Assembly (NCBI GenBank): GCA_965247425.1
Contig: OZ252023.1
Location: 1,612,001-1,676,000, forward strand
Direction: 5' to 3'
DNA length: 64,000 nt
DNA from: CAZOZZ01 sp965247425
Lineage (GTDB): Bacteria; Acidobacteriota; Terriglobia; 20CM-2-55-15
The notes beneath the pieces were generated by a model. The model was not told the origin of the DNA. It did no database searches and saw nothing but the letters and a program-made list of their open reading frames with translations. The translations under genes were made by a program, and so were the position numbers. Positions 1-7,809 of this stretch are shown here, one piece after another; positions within the stretch are counted from its first letter, which is position 1, and each line of letters opens with the position of its first letter.

Positions 1-623
1 TTGCGAAGGCACACGGCTTCAAGGAAATGGACCTCCTCACCGACGAGACCCGGGAGCGCTGGCTCCGATGGAAGGAAAACCTGAGTGATCGCGACGACTG
101 GATCTCGCCGTCGGAAGGATCCGAGAACGCCGCTTTGTATGAGCCCGAGCTCATTTACGGGACGATCAACTGCAACGCCGTGAACGAGAGGGGCGAGGTA
201 TCCGGCGTCACGACGACGAGTGGTCTGTCCTGGAAAATTCCCGGCCGAGTCGGTGATTCCCCGATTTTCGGTGCCGGGTTGTATGTGGATGGGTTGGTCG
301 GTGCCTGCGGGTCGACCGGACGCGGAGAAGCGAACCTGACGACCTGTGCCAGTTTCCTTGCCGTCGATAGCCTGAGACGTGGGATGTCCCCCGAGCAGGC
401 CGCGCTGGAAGCCTGCAAGAGGATTGTCGAAAAGACGACGAATCCGCGCTTGCTCAATGACGAAGGCCGGCCGAACTTCAACGTCAACTTCTACGTGGTC
501 AACAAGCGAGGCGAGCACGCTGGAGCTGCTATCTACAGCGGTGGCCGGTATGCTGTCCACGACGGAATCGAGTCGACGATCAAGGACAGTGCGTACATGT
601 TCGAGCGAGCGCCCCGGGCTTGA
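1..623 (+). CDS. N(4)-glycosylasparaginase / isoaspartyl peptidase-type Ntn hydrolase, 5' truncated by window
   Basis: The reading frame is open from base 3, so the 5' end lies outside the window; about 207 residues are visible. The family is made as a precursor that self-cleaves before a catalytic Thr to give alpha and beta chains, and hydrolyses Asn-linked or isoaspartyl amides. The visible part spans the cleavage region: YGTINCNAV carries the candidate nucleophile Thr, where relatives usually read HDTI. It is followed by TTTSGLSWKIPGRVGDSP, matching the family's TSTNG...GRVGDSPI block, and by the STGRGE loop. The Asp that usually precedes the Thr is Gly here, which could slow autoprocessing. 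A MITE-like repeat starts about 40 bp after the stop. The family is fairly sure; the exact substrate is not. Confidence 0.75.
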   Translation, partial: AKAHGFKEMDLLTDETRERWLRWKENLSDRDDWISPSEGSENAALYEPELIYGTINCNAVNERGEVSGVTTTSGLSWKIPGRVGDSPIFGAGLYVDGLVGACGSTGRGEANLTTCASFLAVDSLRRGMSPEQAALEACKRIVEKTTNPRLLNDEGRPNFNVNFYVVNKRGEHAGAAIYSGGRYAVHDGIESTIKDSAYMFERAPRA

Positions 624-664
624 GGGCCGTACATTTCGCAGTTCCGTAGCACGGACGCCGGATC

Positions 665-823
665 CAGGAGCCTCGGCGGCAGAAGGAATCTACTGCGAAA
701 GCGGTATAATCGGTCCATATTTCCCCGATTGTTCGTTCAATAGAACCACTATCCGCCTCGACAAAATCTGGCCTCGATTCTCCACTTTCTCGCTACGATC
801 CCTTCTGCCGTCGAGGCTCTCAG
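665..823 (+). repeat. MITE-like element family 1, copy 1
   Basis: About 159 bp with terminal inverted repeats: the left end reads CAGGAGCCTCGGCGGCAGAA, and the right end is its imperfect reverse complement (TTCTGCCGTCGAGGCTCTCAG). It contains the family core GCGAAAGCGGTATAAT near the left end and the CTCGATTCTCCACTTTCTCG block near the right end. It has at most one degenerate copy of the 19-bp internal unit found in the other members. It lies between the Ntn hydrolase stop and the next gene and encodes no protein. Confidence 0.8.
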
Positions 824-892
824 GGTAGAGGTATTCCGAGCCTGGATCCGGCGTTTTTACGTTTGAGCATTCGAACACGTTTGAGACGGCGC

Positions 893-2185
893 ATGGACTA
901 TGAAGAAGCAGTCTTGGCACTCCAGTCCGGAGATTACGACCGGGCTGTCGGGCTGTTCGCCCCTGCTGCCCGGGACGCGGACTACCGCTCCGATGTGATC
1001 AACCACTTCTACACGCTGGCGCTGCACCATGCAGGAGAAAGCGGCAAACTCGCAGAGGTCGCTTTCGACGTAGGAAACCGAATGCTATCCGACGATGCCG
1101 CTTCGGCGCTCGACTATTTTCAGCGTGCTCTGGTTGCCGGGCTGAGCGCTCGGGAAACCCGACAGATCGGGGCCGTGTTCGAACAGTGGGCCTCCCGGAT
1201 CGGGGGTGGCGGAGAAAAACCAGCCCGCCCCGAATCGATCCGCAGGGTGGCCCATGTCGTCGGCGGGTTGGCGCCAGGCAGCACGTCAAGCAGGTATCTT
1301 CAGACTTTGACTCGCGGTCTGAAGTCTCACCGGATCGAATCGATCGTGTTTACAACCGAATGGGCCTCGTCCTGGTTCTTCAATCCGACCGGCCCGCACT
1401 CCGAACGGATCGACATGGAGGCTGAAGTCCGAATTGCATCGGTGGAGGGCGATTTCTGTGAAAGGGCGGATCGCATCGCTCGATCGATTCGGGAATCAGA
1501 CTGCCAGGCGGCTCTATTCCACGCGAATTTGACGGAGCAGATCACCGCACGAGTGGCTGCAGGGAGACCCACCCCCGTTCAGGTCCACGTGAACCATGAA
1601 GGTGAGATGGACGCCGACTTATTCGATGGCGGCGTTCACTTATTCCGCGACTCGCTGGAGCGAACTCGTTTTTCGGATCGGCTCAACCGGTGGATACCGC
1701 CGGCTTCCGACATCGAGTCCCGGCTCACCCTGGTCCGTTCTGAAAGAAGTGAGATCGGGGGGGCCACTTCGATCTCCGCGACATTCGGAACCCTCCCAGC
1801 GATTTCCCGAGAACCTTTCCTGGACTCGTTAAGGGAAATCCTCCGCCGTTTTCCGAAGCATATCCATCTGTTTGCCGGAATCGGTGACGTGCGGGAGGCG
1901 AGAAACTACTTTCGACAGGCGGAGGTACTACCGCAGGTCCGTTTCCTCGGACATGCAGCCGATTCCCATGACAGCTCCGGCGCGGAGCTTGTGGGTGTGG
2001 ATGAACTGATTGCCTCCGACCCGGGCCAGTTTGTGACCATCGCAAGCCAGTTGATTCGCGACGCCGACTACAGGGATGCGCTAGCCCAGGCCGTCCAACT
2101 CCGCTTCGGGCGGGAATTTCGTCCCGACGACCTGGGACGAAGGTACGCGGAGTTCATGGAGGAGCTGAGTCACAGTTATTCTTGA
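893..2185 (+). CDS. TPR-like N-terminus fused to a glycosyltransferase-like domain
   Basis: 430 residues from the ATG at 893. A TTG at 863 is in frame, but it sits just past the repeat and adds only ten basic residues. Residues 1 to about 100 look alpha-helical and repeat-like (DYEEAVLALQSGDYDRAVGLF), as in TPR proteins. From about residue 120 the protein resembles a two-lobed glycosyltransferase: an RRVAHVVGGL strand-loop start, a central HVNHEGEMDADLFDG segment, then ATFGTLPAISREPFLDSLREIL and VRFLGHAADSH. After that it jumps to SGAELVGVDELIASDPG. In comparable enzymes roughly 40 to 50 residues holding the sugar-nucleotide loop separate these blocks, so an internal in-frame loss is suspected. 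No signal peptide or membrane segment. The fold is moderately sure; activity is doubtful. Confidence 0.55.
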   Translation: MDYEEAVLALQSGDYDRAVGLFAPAARDADYRSDVINHFYTLALHHAGESGKLAEVAFDVGNRMLSDDAASALDYFQRALVAGLSARETRQIGAVFEQWASRIGGGGEKPARPESIRRVAHVVGGLAPGSTSSRYLQTLTRGLKSHRIESIVFTTEWASSWFFNPTGPHSERIDMEAEVRIASVEGDFCERADRIARSIRESDCQAALFHANLTEQITARVAAGRPTPVQVHVNHEGEMDADLFDGGVHLFRDSLERTRFSDRLNRWIPPASDIESRLTLVRSERSEIGGATSISATFGTLPAISREPFLDSLREILRRFPKHIHLFAGIGDVREARNYFRQAEVLPQVRFLGHAADSHDSSGAELVGVDELIASDPGQFVTIASQLIRDADYRDALAQAVQLRFGREFRPDDLGRRYAEFMEELSHSYS

Positions 2186-2291
2186 GCAACGCACCCGCCG
2201 AAACCGACGGGAAACGCCAGACAACTGACCGCAGCGTTCCTATAATTTTCAAAAGGCAGCGGTAAGTTATTCAGGAGCGGGTCCTAAGAAC

Positions 2292-2387
2292 TCGACGCAG
2301 AGACGCCGAGATCGGAGAGAGATTGTCGGAAACCTTAAGCTGGGAACAAGTAAATCAGGTCTCTGCGTCTCTGCGCCTTTGCGTCGA
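2292..2387. repeat. GACGCAGAGACGC inverted-repeat element, copy 1
   Basis: The left arm TCGACGCAGAGACGCCGAG (2292-2310) pairs imperfectly with the right arm CTCTGCGTCTCTGCGCC...GCGTCGA (2361-2387). Both lie in the 250-bp gap between two convergent genes. A similar element sits at 22139-22299. Slightly further out, AGTTATTCAGGAGCGGGTCC and AGTTATTCTTGAGTGGGACC form an additional pair of direct repeats bracketing the element. Confidence 0.7.
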
Positions 2388-2437
2388 AAATCCCTCTCCT
2401 ACGATGCGAAGTTATTCTTGAGTGGGACCCTTGGGGT

Positions 2438-3592
2438 TCAATCTGTTTCCGCTTCCTTCTTTCCGTTCAGCATGTCGATATACCAGCCCGTCATCTTTCG
2501 AGCGAATTTCTCGGTCACGTCCGGGCAGCCGATCGGTGTGCCGGCGAGCGCTTCGATTGTCCCTCGACAATCGAAACGGGGTTCTGCCCTCAGGTACTGG
2601 TTGTAGAACGCCATTTGACGGTGAAACAGGGCTTCCAGCTTCGTCATCGGGTTTTCGGTAAAGCTTTCCTCATCGACGAAGCGGATGCCTTCGACCCCGA
2701 GCTGATCGCAAACGATGCCGAGCCAGAGACGGTTTTCCGTCGACTGTGGATTGGCGAGGTGATAAGTCCTGCCCGCGCTGCCTGCTTGCTTTGCGATCGC
2801 CACCATGCCGGCGGTAACGTAGTCGATCGGGACGAAGTTCAGGGTGGTCGATTCCGACCCGAGCACGCGCAGTGGAAGTTCGACGGTACCGGACCCGCCC
2901 TGCCTTCGCCGCAGCCGTCGAACGGCGGCCCACAAACCCCTGATGAAAGCATATACGCCATGGAAATGTGTGGCGCGGCCGGATCCGGAGGTTCCGATGA
3001 CTATGCTCGGACGATAAACCGATACGACGACCCGTCCATCCCGGTGTGCCTGTTCGAGCGCCAGCTCGGCCCGGCATTTCGATTCTTCGTACGGGTTCTT
3101 GAATTCCTGACCCACGTCGATTTCGCTCTCGAGAACGATACCTGTTCTCTTGCCCGCGATGTAGGCTGTGCTCACATGCTGCAAGCGCCTGCCTGGCGTT
3201 CCCGCTGCCAGGTCGATGATGTTTCGTGCCCCGTCCAGGTTCATTCGAAAGATCTGTTCGCGTTCATCATCGAGAAAGGAAAGCGATGCCGCACTGTGCC
3301 AGACTTCATCCGTGGACGCTTCAAGCTCCGCTAATTCCGATCGGTCCAGTCCTAGACCGGGAGCGGCGATGTCACCTTCGACGACTTTCAGTCGATCTAA
3401 TTGTTCGGCGAGAGCTTCGGTACCCCCGGCGACCTGGCCCAGAGTGTCGGCGACACGATCCTTTGCGCTCGTGGCTTTTGAGCTTCGTGCCAGGGCCGTC
3501 ACGTGGTGACCTTCCAGGAGCAGCGCCCAGCACAGGTGGCTTCCGAGAAAACCGGTGGTGCCGGTCAGGAATATTTGTTTACGTGCGGACAT
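2438..3592 (-). CDS. NAD(P)-dependent thioester/fatty-acyl reductase-like SDR
   Basis: 384 residues from the ATG at 3592 (MSARKQIFLTGTTGFLG), which overlaps the end of the upstream gene by 14 bp. It is an extended short-chain dehydrogenase of the 'male sterility' (NAD_binding_4) type, which reduces acyl thioesters or modifies activated substrates with NADPH. Visible parts: the N-terminal dinucleotide motif TGTTGFLG at residues 9-16, VVEGDI after the third strand, WHSAASLSF, HVSTAYIAG, and the catalytic YxxxK as NPYEESKCRAE. The C-terminal half is a variable substrate lobe ending near a basic tail. Overlap with the GT28 glycosyltransferase indicates one transcript and suggests lipid or glycolipid chemistry. 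The substrate is unknown. Confidence 0.75.
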   Translation of the reverse strand: MSARKQIFLTGTTGFLGSHLCWALLLEGHHVTALARSSKATSAKDRVADTLGQVAGGTEALAEQLDRLKVVEGDIAAPGLGLDRSELAELEASTDEVWHSAASLSFLDDEREQIFRMNLDGARNIIDLAAGTPGRRLQHVSTAYIAGKRTGIVLESEIDVGQEFKNPYEESKCRAELALEQAHRDGRVVVSVYRPSIVIGTSGSGRATHFHGVYAFIRGLWAAVRRLRRRQGGSGTVELPLRVLGSESTTLNFVPIDYVTAGMVAIAKQAGSAGRTYHLANPQSTENRLWLGIVCDQLGVEGIRFVDEESFTENPMTKLEALFHRQMAFYNQYLRAEPRFDCRGTIEALAGTPIGCPDVTEKFARKMTGWYIDMLNGKKEAETD

Positions 3593-4679
3593 GAGACGGT
3601 TGAATCCTTTCAATGATTTCCTGCGCTGATCCCGGGCGGTAGAAGTCTCGGATGGCGTCACGTTTTCCCCGCCATCCCCCCAATCCTTGTCGTATCACTT
3701 CGCCCAACTCCTCGAGCGTCTCGACCGCGAAGCCGAAACCACATCTGGTCGCCGCCTTGAACAGTCCCGATTCCTGAGGCATCAGGCCGCCGACAGCGGT
3801 CAGCGCCACGGGCACCTCGGACGCCAGCGTTTCGTAGGTGGCCAGGGCTCCGGGTTTCGTGATCACGAGGTCTGCGGCGCCGACCAGGTCGTGAATATCC
3901 CGGACGAACCCAAAAGGTCGTATTCTGGCATCCCGCATAGCCTTGATTGTCTCCAGGACATGCTGGTTGTGCCCGCAGACGACGATGATGTTGGCATCCG
4001 GAGCGGCTTCTCGAACCGTTCGGACCAGGTCGGGGAGAGGCCCACCGCCACGGGCCCCTCCGTTCAACAGGATCGTTGTGCCATCGACGCCGAGCCGGTC
4101 CCGAAGTGTTCGGACTTCATCCGGACTTCGTGGCTTGAATCCGTTCCGGACAGGCATCGTCACCCGTTCGATCCTGTCGGCTTCGATCCCGTCGGCTACC
4201 AGTCGGGCTCCCGCATCATCCGACAGAACAAAATAGTTTCGAACATAGGGGGAACTCCAGCCTTTCCAGAAAGGGGGGAACGGATCCGTGACGAACGTGA
4301 TGCAACGGATATCCAGTCCCTGTTCCCCCACCCACCGCTGAATCAGGTGATTCAGCATCGGATGCACGGAAAGCAGAACGTCCGGCCGTTCGGATTCGAT
4401 GAACCGCTGAATGTAGCGCCGAGCCCGTCGGTAGAAGAAGTCGGCCTCGTTTGGCTTCAGGAAGTCAATGGTCTTCAGGAAACCACCGACCCAACCCGGG
4501 CGATGCGTCAGGAAAAGGTTGTAAAGATGAGCCATCGAGCGATTTGCCGCGGAGGATTCTTCCAGCGGTTTTCGAAGTGATACTGGGAACCGGACGGCTT
4601 CCGCCGCCGACTGTATCGCCCTGGCTGCGGAATTGTGTCCCTCCCCCGTGTCGGAAGACAGGATCAGCAGTTTCGTCAT
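3579..4679 (-). CDS. GT28 glycosyltransferase, MGDG synthase / processive diacylglycerol glycosyltransferase-like
   Basis: 366 residues from the ATG at 4679, chosen because MTKLLILSSDTGEGHNSAA is the canonical start of this family; an upstream in-frame start would add 38 low-complexity residues. These enzymes transfer a sugar from UDP-sugar to diacylglycerol or similar lipids at the inner membrane face. Visible motifs: the glycine/His loop DTGEGHNSAARAIQ, VHPMLNH, FVTDPFPPFWKGW, LLNGGARGGGPLPDL, VVCGHNQ, and the nucleotide-binding end VITKPGALATYETLASEVP. Both N- and C-terminal lobes are present and full length. It is the first gene of a two-gene operon with the acyl reductase and is divergent from 4814-5374. 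Confidence 0.8.
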   Translation of the reverse strand: MTKLLILSSDTGEGHNSAARAIQSAAEAVRFPVSLRKPLEESSAANRSMAHLYNLFLTHRPGWVGGFLKTIDFLKPNEADFFYRRARRYIQRFIESERPDVLLSVHPMLNHLIQRWVGEQGLDIRCITFVTDPFPPFWKGWSSPYVRNYFVLSDDAGARLVADGIEADRIERVTMPVRNGFKPRSPDEVRTLRDRLGVDGTTILLNGGARGGGPLPDLVRTVREAAPDANIIVVCGHNQHVLETIKAMRDARIRPFGFVRDIHDLVGAADLVITKPGALATYETLASEVPVALTAVGGLMPQESGLFKAATRCGFGFAVETLEELGEVIRQGLGGWRGKRDAIRDFYRPGSAQEIIERIQPSHVRT

Positions 4680-4813
4680 CACGAACAGGCAACGATAGCA
4701 CATTTGTTCTACACAACCGGCCCGTTCCGGCCGATGAGAAAGGTGACGGCGGACGCTTGAGATTCGTGACGGGGACGACCCGCGTCCCGGCATCCGCTTT
4801 TAATGGAGAACCC

Positions 4814-5374
4814 ATGAATGCAAACGATCACCGAACGGCACTGATCTGGATCTACCTTGGGCGTAATCCGTCCGAAAGGCTTGAAACGATAGGGTCCATT
4901 GATGGCCGTCGCCTCGAGTTGATCGCAGTCGGTAACGTCGAAGTCCAGAAAGCCGCTGAACTGTTTGCGTTCTCTCGACCTGATATCTCTCTGCGCACAG
5001 TGGACTCGGTTGCGATGGAGACCATCTGGCAGGCCGTCCCGGAAGATGCATCCGGAATCGTTTTCTGGATGGACGACGAGAAACTCGTCAACAGGGAATT
5101 CCCACTGGAAATGGCTGCGCCGGTCGAGGTCGAAGACCCGTCAACCAGGCACCATCTCCATTACTGGGACGGCAACGCGATGGCTGTCTCGCGACCCGCG
5201 GCCGAAGCCCTGACGATTCGGGACCTGAATATCCGAGGCGGCTCCCTGATGCCCCTCGTTTCCGACATCGTCGAACGAGGCACCCGCCTTTCCGACGAAC
5301 GCCTGAAGCTGCGATTCTCCCCCGTGGAGAGATTCGCCGCGATATCTACGGAACCCGTTGGGGCAGTGTCTTAG
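4814..5374 (+). CDS. hypothetical protein, about 186 residues
   Basis: Starts at the ATG at 4814 with TGGAG nine bases upstream. I do not recognise the family. It begins ALIWIYLGRNPSERLETI, has an acidic core FWMDDEKLVNREFPLEMA and ends with a basic stretch. No signal peptide, membrane helix or cysteine motif is visible, so a soluble cytoplasmic protein is likely. It is transcribed divergently from the GT28/reductase pair across about 134 bp, so a shared control region is possible. The DDE acid cluster and the HHLHYWDGNAMAVSR segment faintly recall a small glycosyltransferase-A fold, but this is speculation. Confidence 0.6.
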   Translation: MNANDHRTALIWIYLGRNPSERLETIGSIDGRRLELIAVGNVEVQKAAELFAFSRPDISLRTVDSVAMETIWQAVPEDASGIVFWMDDEKLVNREFPLEMAAPVEVEDPSTRHHLHYWDGNAMAVSRPAAEALTIRDLNIRGGSLMPLVSDIVERGTRLSDERLKLRFSPVERFAAISTEPVGAVS

Positions 5375-5506
5375 GAAGTGGTCAGTGGCCAGTGGTCAGT
5401 TACCGGAGTGTTCGCGGCCTTTAGCTCCGCCGCCTCGAACTCCGAATCCCCCTCCGACTCTTCTTCCTCAACTGACCACTAACCACTTCCCCTTGACCAC
5501 TTCCCC
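5373..5506. repeat. GTGGTCAGTGG-type inverted-repeat element
   Basis: The left arm GGAAGTGGTCAGTGGCCAGT (5373-5392, continuing with GGTCAGTTA) is matched on the right by AACTGACCACTAACCACTTC (5470-5489) and a further GACCACTTCCCC. It fills the gap between the hypothetical gene and the convergent MBL-fold gene, reaching the stop codon of the latter. It is repetitive and palindromic, with no protein-coding content. Confidence 0.7.
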
Positions 5507-5507
5507 A

Positions 5508-6434
5508 CTACCTATTCTCCGACAAGGCCCGATACGTTCCCGAAATACACCCTTGCTTCAGAAAACCATAAAAGGGCATCTCGGAAAACTCTCCCAGGTC
5601 GCCGTCGATTTCGGCCAGCGTCTTTTCGAGTGAGTCTCCGGCCTCGACGTGCTTGAGGACAGCGTCGTGAATTGTCTTTACGTTGTCGTAGTAGCGTTCG
5701 GCGCCCGCCCGGAGCTCGGATGCGTCGAGACCGTCGATGAATCCGTGTCCCGGAATGAACCATTCCGCATCCAGTTCGAGCGCGCTTCGGAGCGTATCCA
5801 GGTGCTGGCGGGCATATCCTTCGCTGAGCGACGCCGCGATACCGTTGAAATACAGCTCGGTCAGGAAAGCGACTCCGTCGTCGGGCAGGTAGACAACCGT
5901 GTCGCCCCGAGTGTGGCCGAATCCAAAGTGGTGGAGTTCGATCGTCTTGCCGCCGACGTGGAGGATCATCTCATCGTCAAAAGTGATGTGGGGGAGTGTC
6001 GGGCGGGGAGCGTCGCCTGTGGCATTTGCCGCTGAAGCAGCCACCGCTTCTCTGGCGTTGCGGTGAGCAATGATTATAGCATCCCCGAATACCTCGTTGC
6101 TGTCGACATGGTCCCCGTGAGGCGACGCGTTGATCAGGTAACGGATGGGCTGGTCGGTGACTTCTCGAATGGCCCGAATCATTCGGCGTCCTTCCTCGGG
6201 GTTGTCCTGGCCATCAGCGACGACCACGCCTTCGTCAGTCACGATGACGAGTGAGTTCGTTCGGACGATTTCCGCTTCGCCCGGTAATTCAAGGGGTCCT
6301 TCGTACGCATATATATTCTCTACGATCGGAATGAGCTTTGGCGTGAAGGTGTCGCCCAGCCGGCCTTGCGCGACGGTGAGAATCGGCGAAACGATGATTG
6401 CTGTCGCCAGGGCGACCACACGAAACCTGAACAT
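5508..6434 (-). CDS. secreted MBL-fold metallohydrolase with non-canonical metal ligands
   Basis: 308 residues. The ATG at 6434 is preceded by GGAGG. Residues 1-22 form a signal peptide ending TVAQ. The body is a metallo-beta-lactamase fold related to the class B/quinoprotein-hydrolase group: NSLVIVTDEGVVVADGQ, then NASPHGDHVDSNEVFG, FGFGHTRGDTVVYLPDDG, LTELYFNG and FIPGHG. The usual metal site is HxHxDH, then H, then a bridging Asp in GD, then H. Here the first His is Ser (SPHGDH), and the bridging Asp appears to be Glu (LTELYF). The remaining His residues, H114, H117, the GHT His and the PGHG His, are in place. Metal binding may be altered. It converges on the 5.4-kb repeat; no operon partner is evident. 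Confidence 0.7.
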   Translation of the reverse strand: MFRFRVVALATAIIVSPILTVAQGRLGDTFTPKLIPIVENIYAYEGPLELPGEAEIVRTNSLVIVTDEGVVVADGQDNPEEGRRMIRAIREVTDQPIRYLINASPHGDHVDSNEVFGDAIIIAHRNAREAVAASAANATGDAPRPTLPHITFDDEMILHVGGKTIELHHFGFGHTRGDTVVYLPDDGVAFLTELYFNGIAASLSEGYARQHLDTLRSALELDAEWFIPGHGFIDGLDASELRAGAERYYDNVKTIHDAVLKHVEAGDSLEKTLAEIDGDLGEFSEMPFYGFLKQGCISGTYRALSENR

Positions 6435-6596
6435 AGAACCTCCATTGAAACTTTTCAGTTGGTTGTTTGCACCTGCTTTTCCCGGACACCTGTCTTCAAT
6501 TCAGATGTCCCCGGTCTTGTCGTCCATGGTGCCGAGCAGGAGCAGGCCGGCCGGTTCCGGATGCGCCGGCTGATCATCGACATGTTAACCTGAGTT

Positions 6597-7772
6597 GTGG
6601 ATTCCGTATACAAGAGCGAGGTTAACCGCACTGTCGGGCTGGCAGCTCCGGGTGAGTTTCGACCCCTGTCGATCGGCAACCTGACCGTGTGGCCGCCGGT
6701 CGTGCTGGCGCCCATGGCCGGCGTGACAAACTATCCGTTCCGCTCGATTTGTAAGAAATTTGGGGCAGGTCTCTACGTCAGCGAGATGGTCAGCGCGCGT
6801 CCCCTGGCCGATGGGCAGGCCCGGACCGCGAAGCTGGCGGATTTCGGTCCGGAAGAAAGCCCGCGGAGTCTCCAGATTTATGGCACGGACCCCTATTACG
6901 TGTCGTTGGCCGTCAAGCGGTTTGTTGGGGAAGGCAGAATCGATCACCTGGACCTGAACTTCGGTTGCCCTGTGCGTAAGGTCACCCGAAAGGGTGGTGG
7001 GGCCGCGATTCCTCTCAAGCCGAAACTTCTTGGAAGCATCGTGCGGGCCGCTGTCGGTGCGGCGGGCAGCGTGCCGGTGACCATCAAGTTCAGGATGGGT
7101 ATTGATGACGACCATCTGACTTTCCTGAACTCCGGAAAGGTTGCTGAAGAAGAAGGCTGTGCTGCGGTCGGGTTACACGCCCGCACGGCCGCCGACCTGT
7201 ATTCCGGTGAGGCACGGTGGGAGGCGATTGCCGAATTGAAGAGTGCCGTTTCGGTTCCGGTACTTGGAAACGGCGACGTTTGGGAAGGCGCGGATGCCCT
7301 GCGCCTGATGAGAGAAACCGGATGCGATGGTGTGATCGTAGGGAGAGGGTGCCTGGGTCGCCCCTGGTTGTTCCGCGACCTGGCGGACGTCTTCGATGGT
7401 CGAGAGCCTTCCAATCCGCCGGTCTTCGGCGAAGTGCTCGACATCATGTTCTCCCATGCCCGCCGCCTCGTCGACTGGTTGGGCGAGCCGAATGCCACGA
7501 ATGCGTTCAGACGTCACATCACCTGGTACACCAAGGGTTTTCGTCTGGCCCCCGAGTTGCGGGCGCCGATGATGCGGGTCCGTGCGTCCGAACTCGAGAG
7601 GGTGTTCGATGGTGTCGATCGCGATCAGCCGTTTCCACCTTCGGTGATGCGAGTCAAGCGTGGGAAGCGTGGGGGAGGCCAGCGGGTGGCGCTTCCGGAA
7701 GGCTACCTCGAGAACCTCGAGGACGAGACGCCGCCCGGTCTCGAAGCCGAAGGCGTGATCTCTGGTGGATAA
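6597..7772 (+). CDS. dusB: tRNA-dihydrouridine synthase, DusB-like
   Basis: 391 residues from a GTG at 6597. Dus enzymes use FMN and NADPH to reduce uridines in the tRNA D-loop. Visible: the barrel start VVLAPMAGVTNYPFR at about residue 35, YVSEMVSARPL, IYGTDP, the catalytic Cys124 in LNFGCPVRKV followed by the KGGGAA loop, VTIKFRMGID, GLHARTAADLYSGEARW, VLGNGDVW and GVIVGRGCLGRPWLF. The helical C-terminal tRNA-binding domain is present and ends with a basic RVKRGKRGGGQR tail. Length is slightly above the family norm because of that tail. The MFS gene starts 37 bp downstream on the same strand. Confidence 0.88.
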   Translation: MDSVYKSEVNRTVGLAAPGEFRPLSIGNLTVWPPVVLAPMAGVTNYPFRSICKKFGAGLYVSEMVSARPLADGQARTAKLADFGPEESPRSLQIYGTDPYYVSLAVKRFVGEGRIDHLDLNFGCPVRKVTRKGGGAAIPLKPKLLGSIVRAAVGAAGSVPVTIKFRMGIDDDHLTFLNSGKVAEEEGCAAVGLHARTAADLYSGEARWEAIAELKSAVSVPVLGNGDVWEGADALRLMRETGCDGVIVGRGCLGRPWLFRDLADVFDGREPSNPPVFGEVLDIMFSHARRLVDWLGEPNATNAFRRHITWYTKGFRLAPELRAPMMRVRASELERVFDGVDRDQPFPPSVMRVKRGKRGGGQRVALPEGYLENLEDETPPGLEAEGVISGG

Positions 7773-7809
7773 CCGGCCGGCGTCACTCCTGGTCTCTCGA
7801 TAGCCCGAG

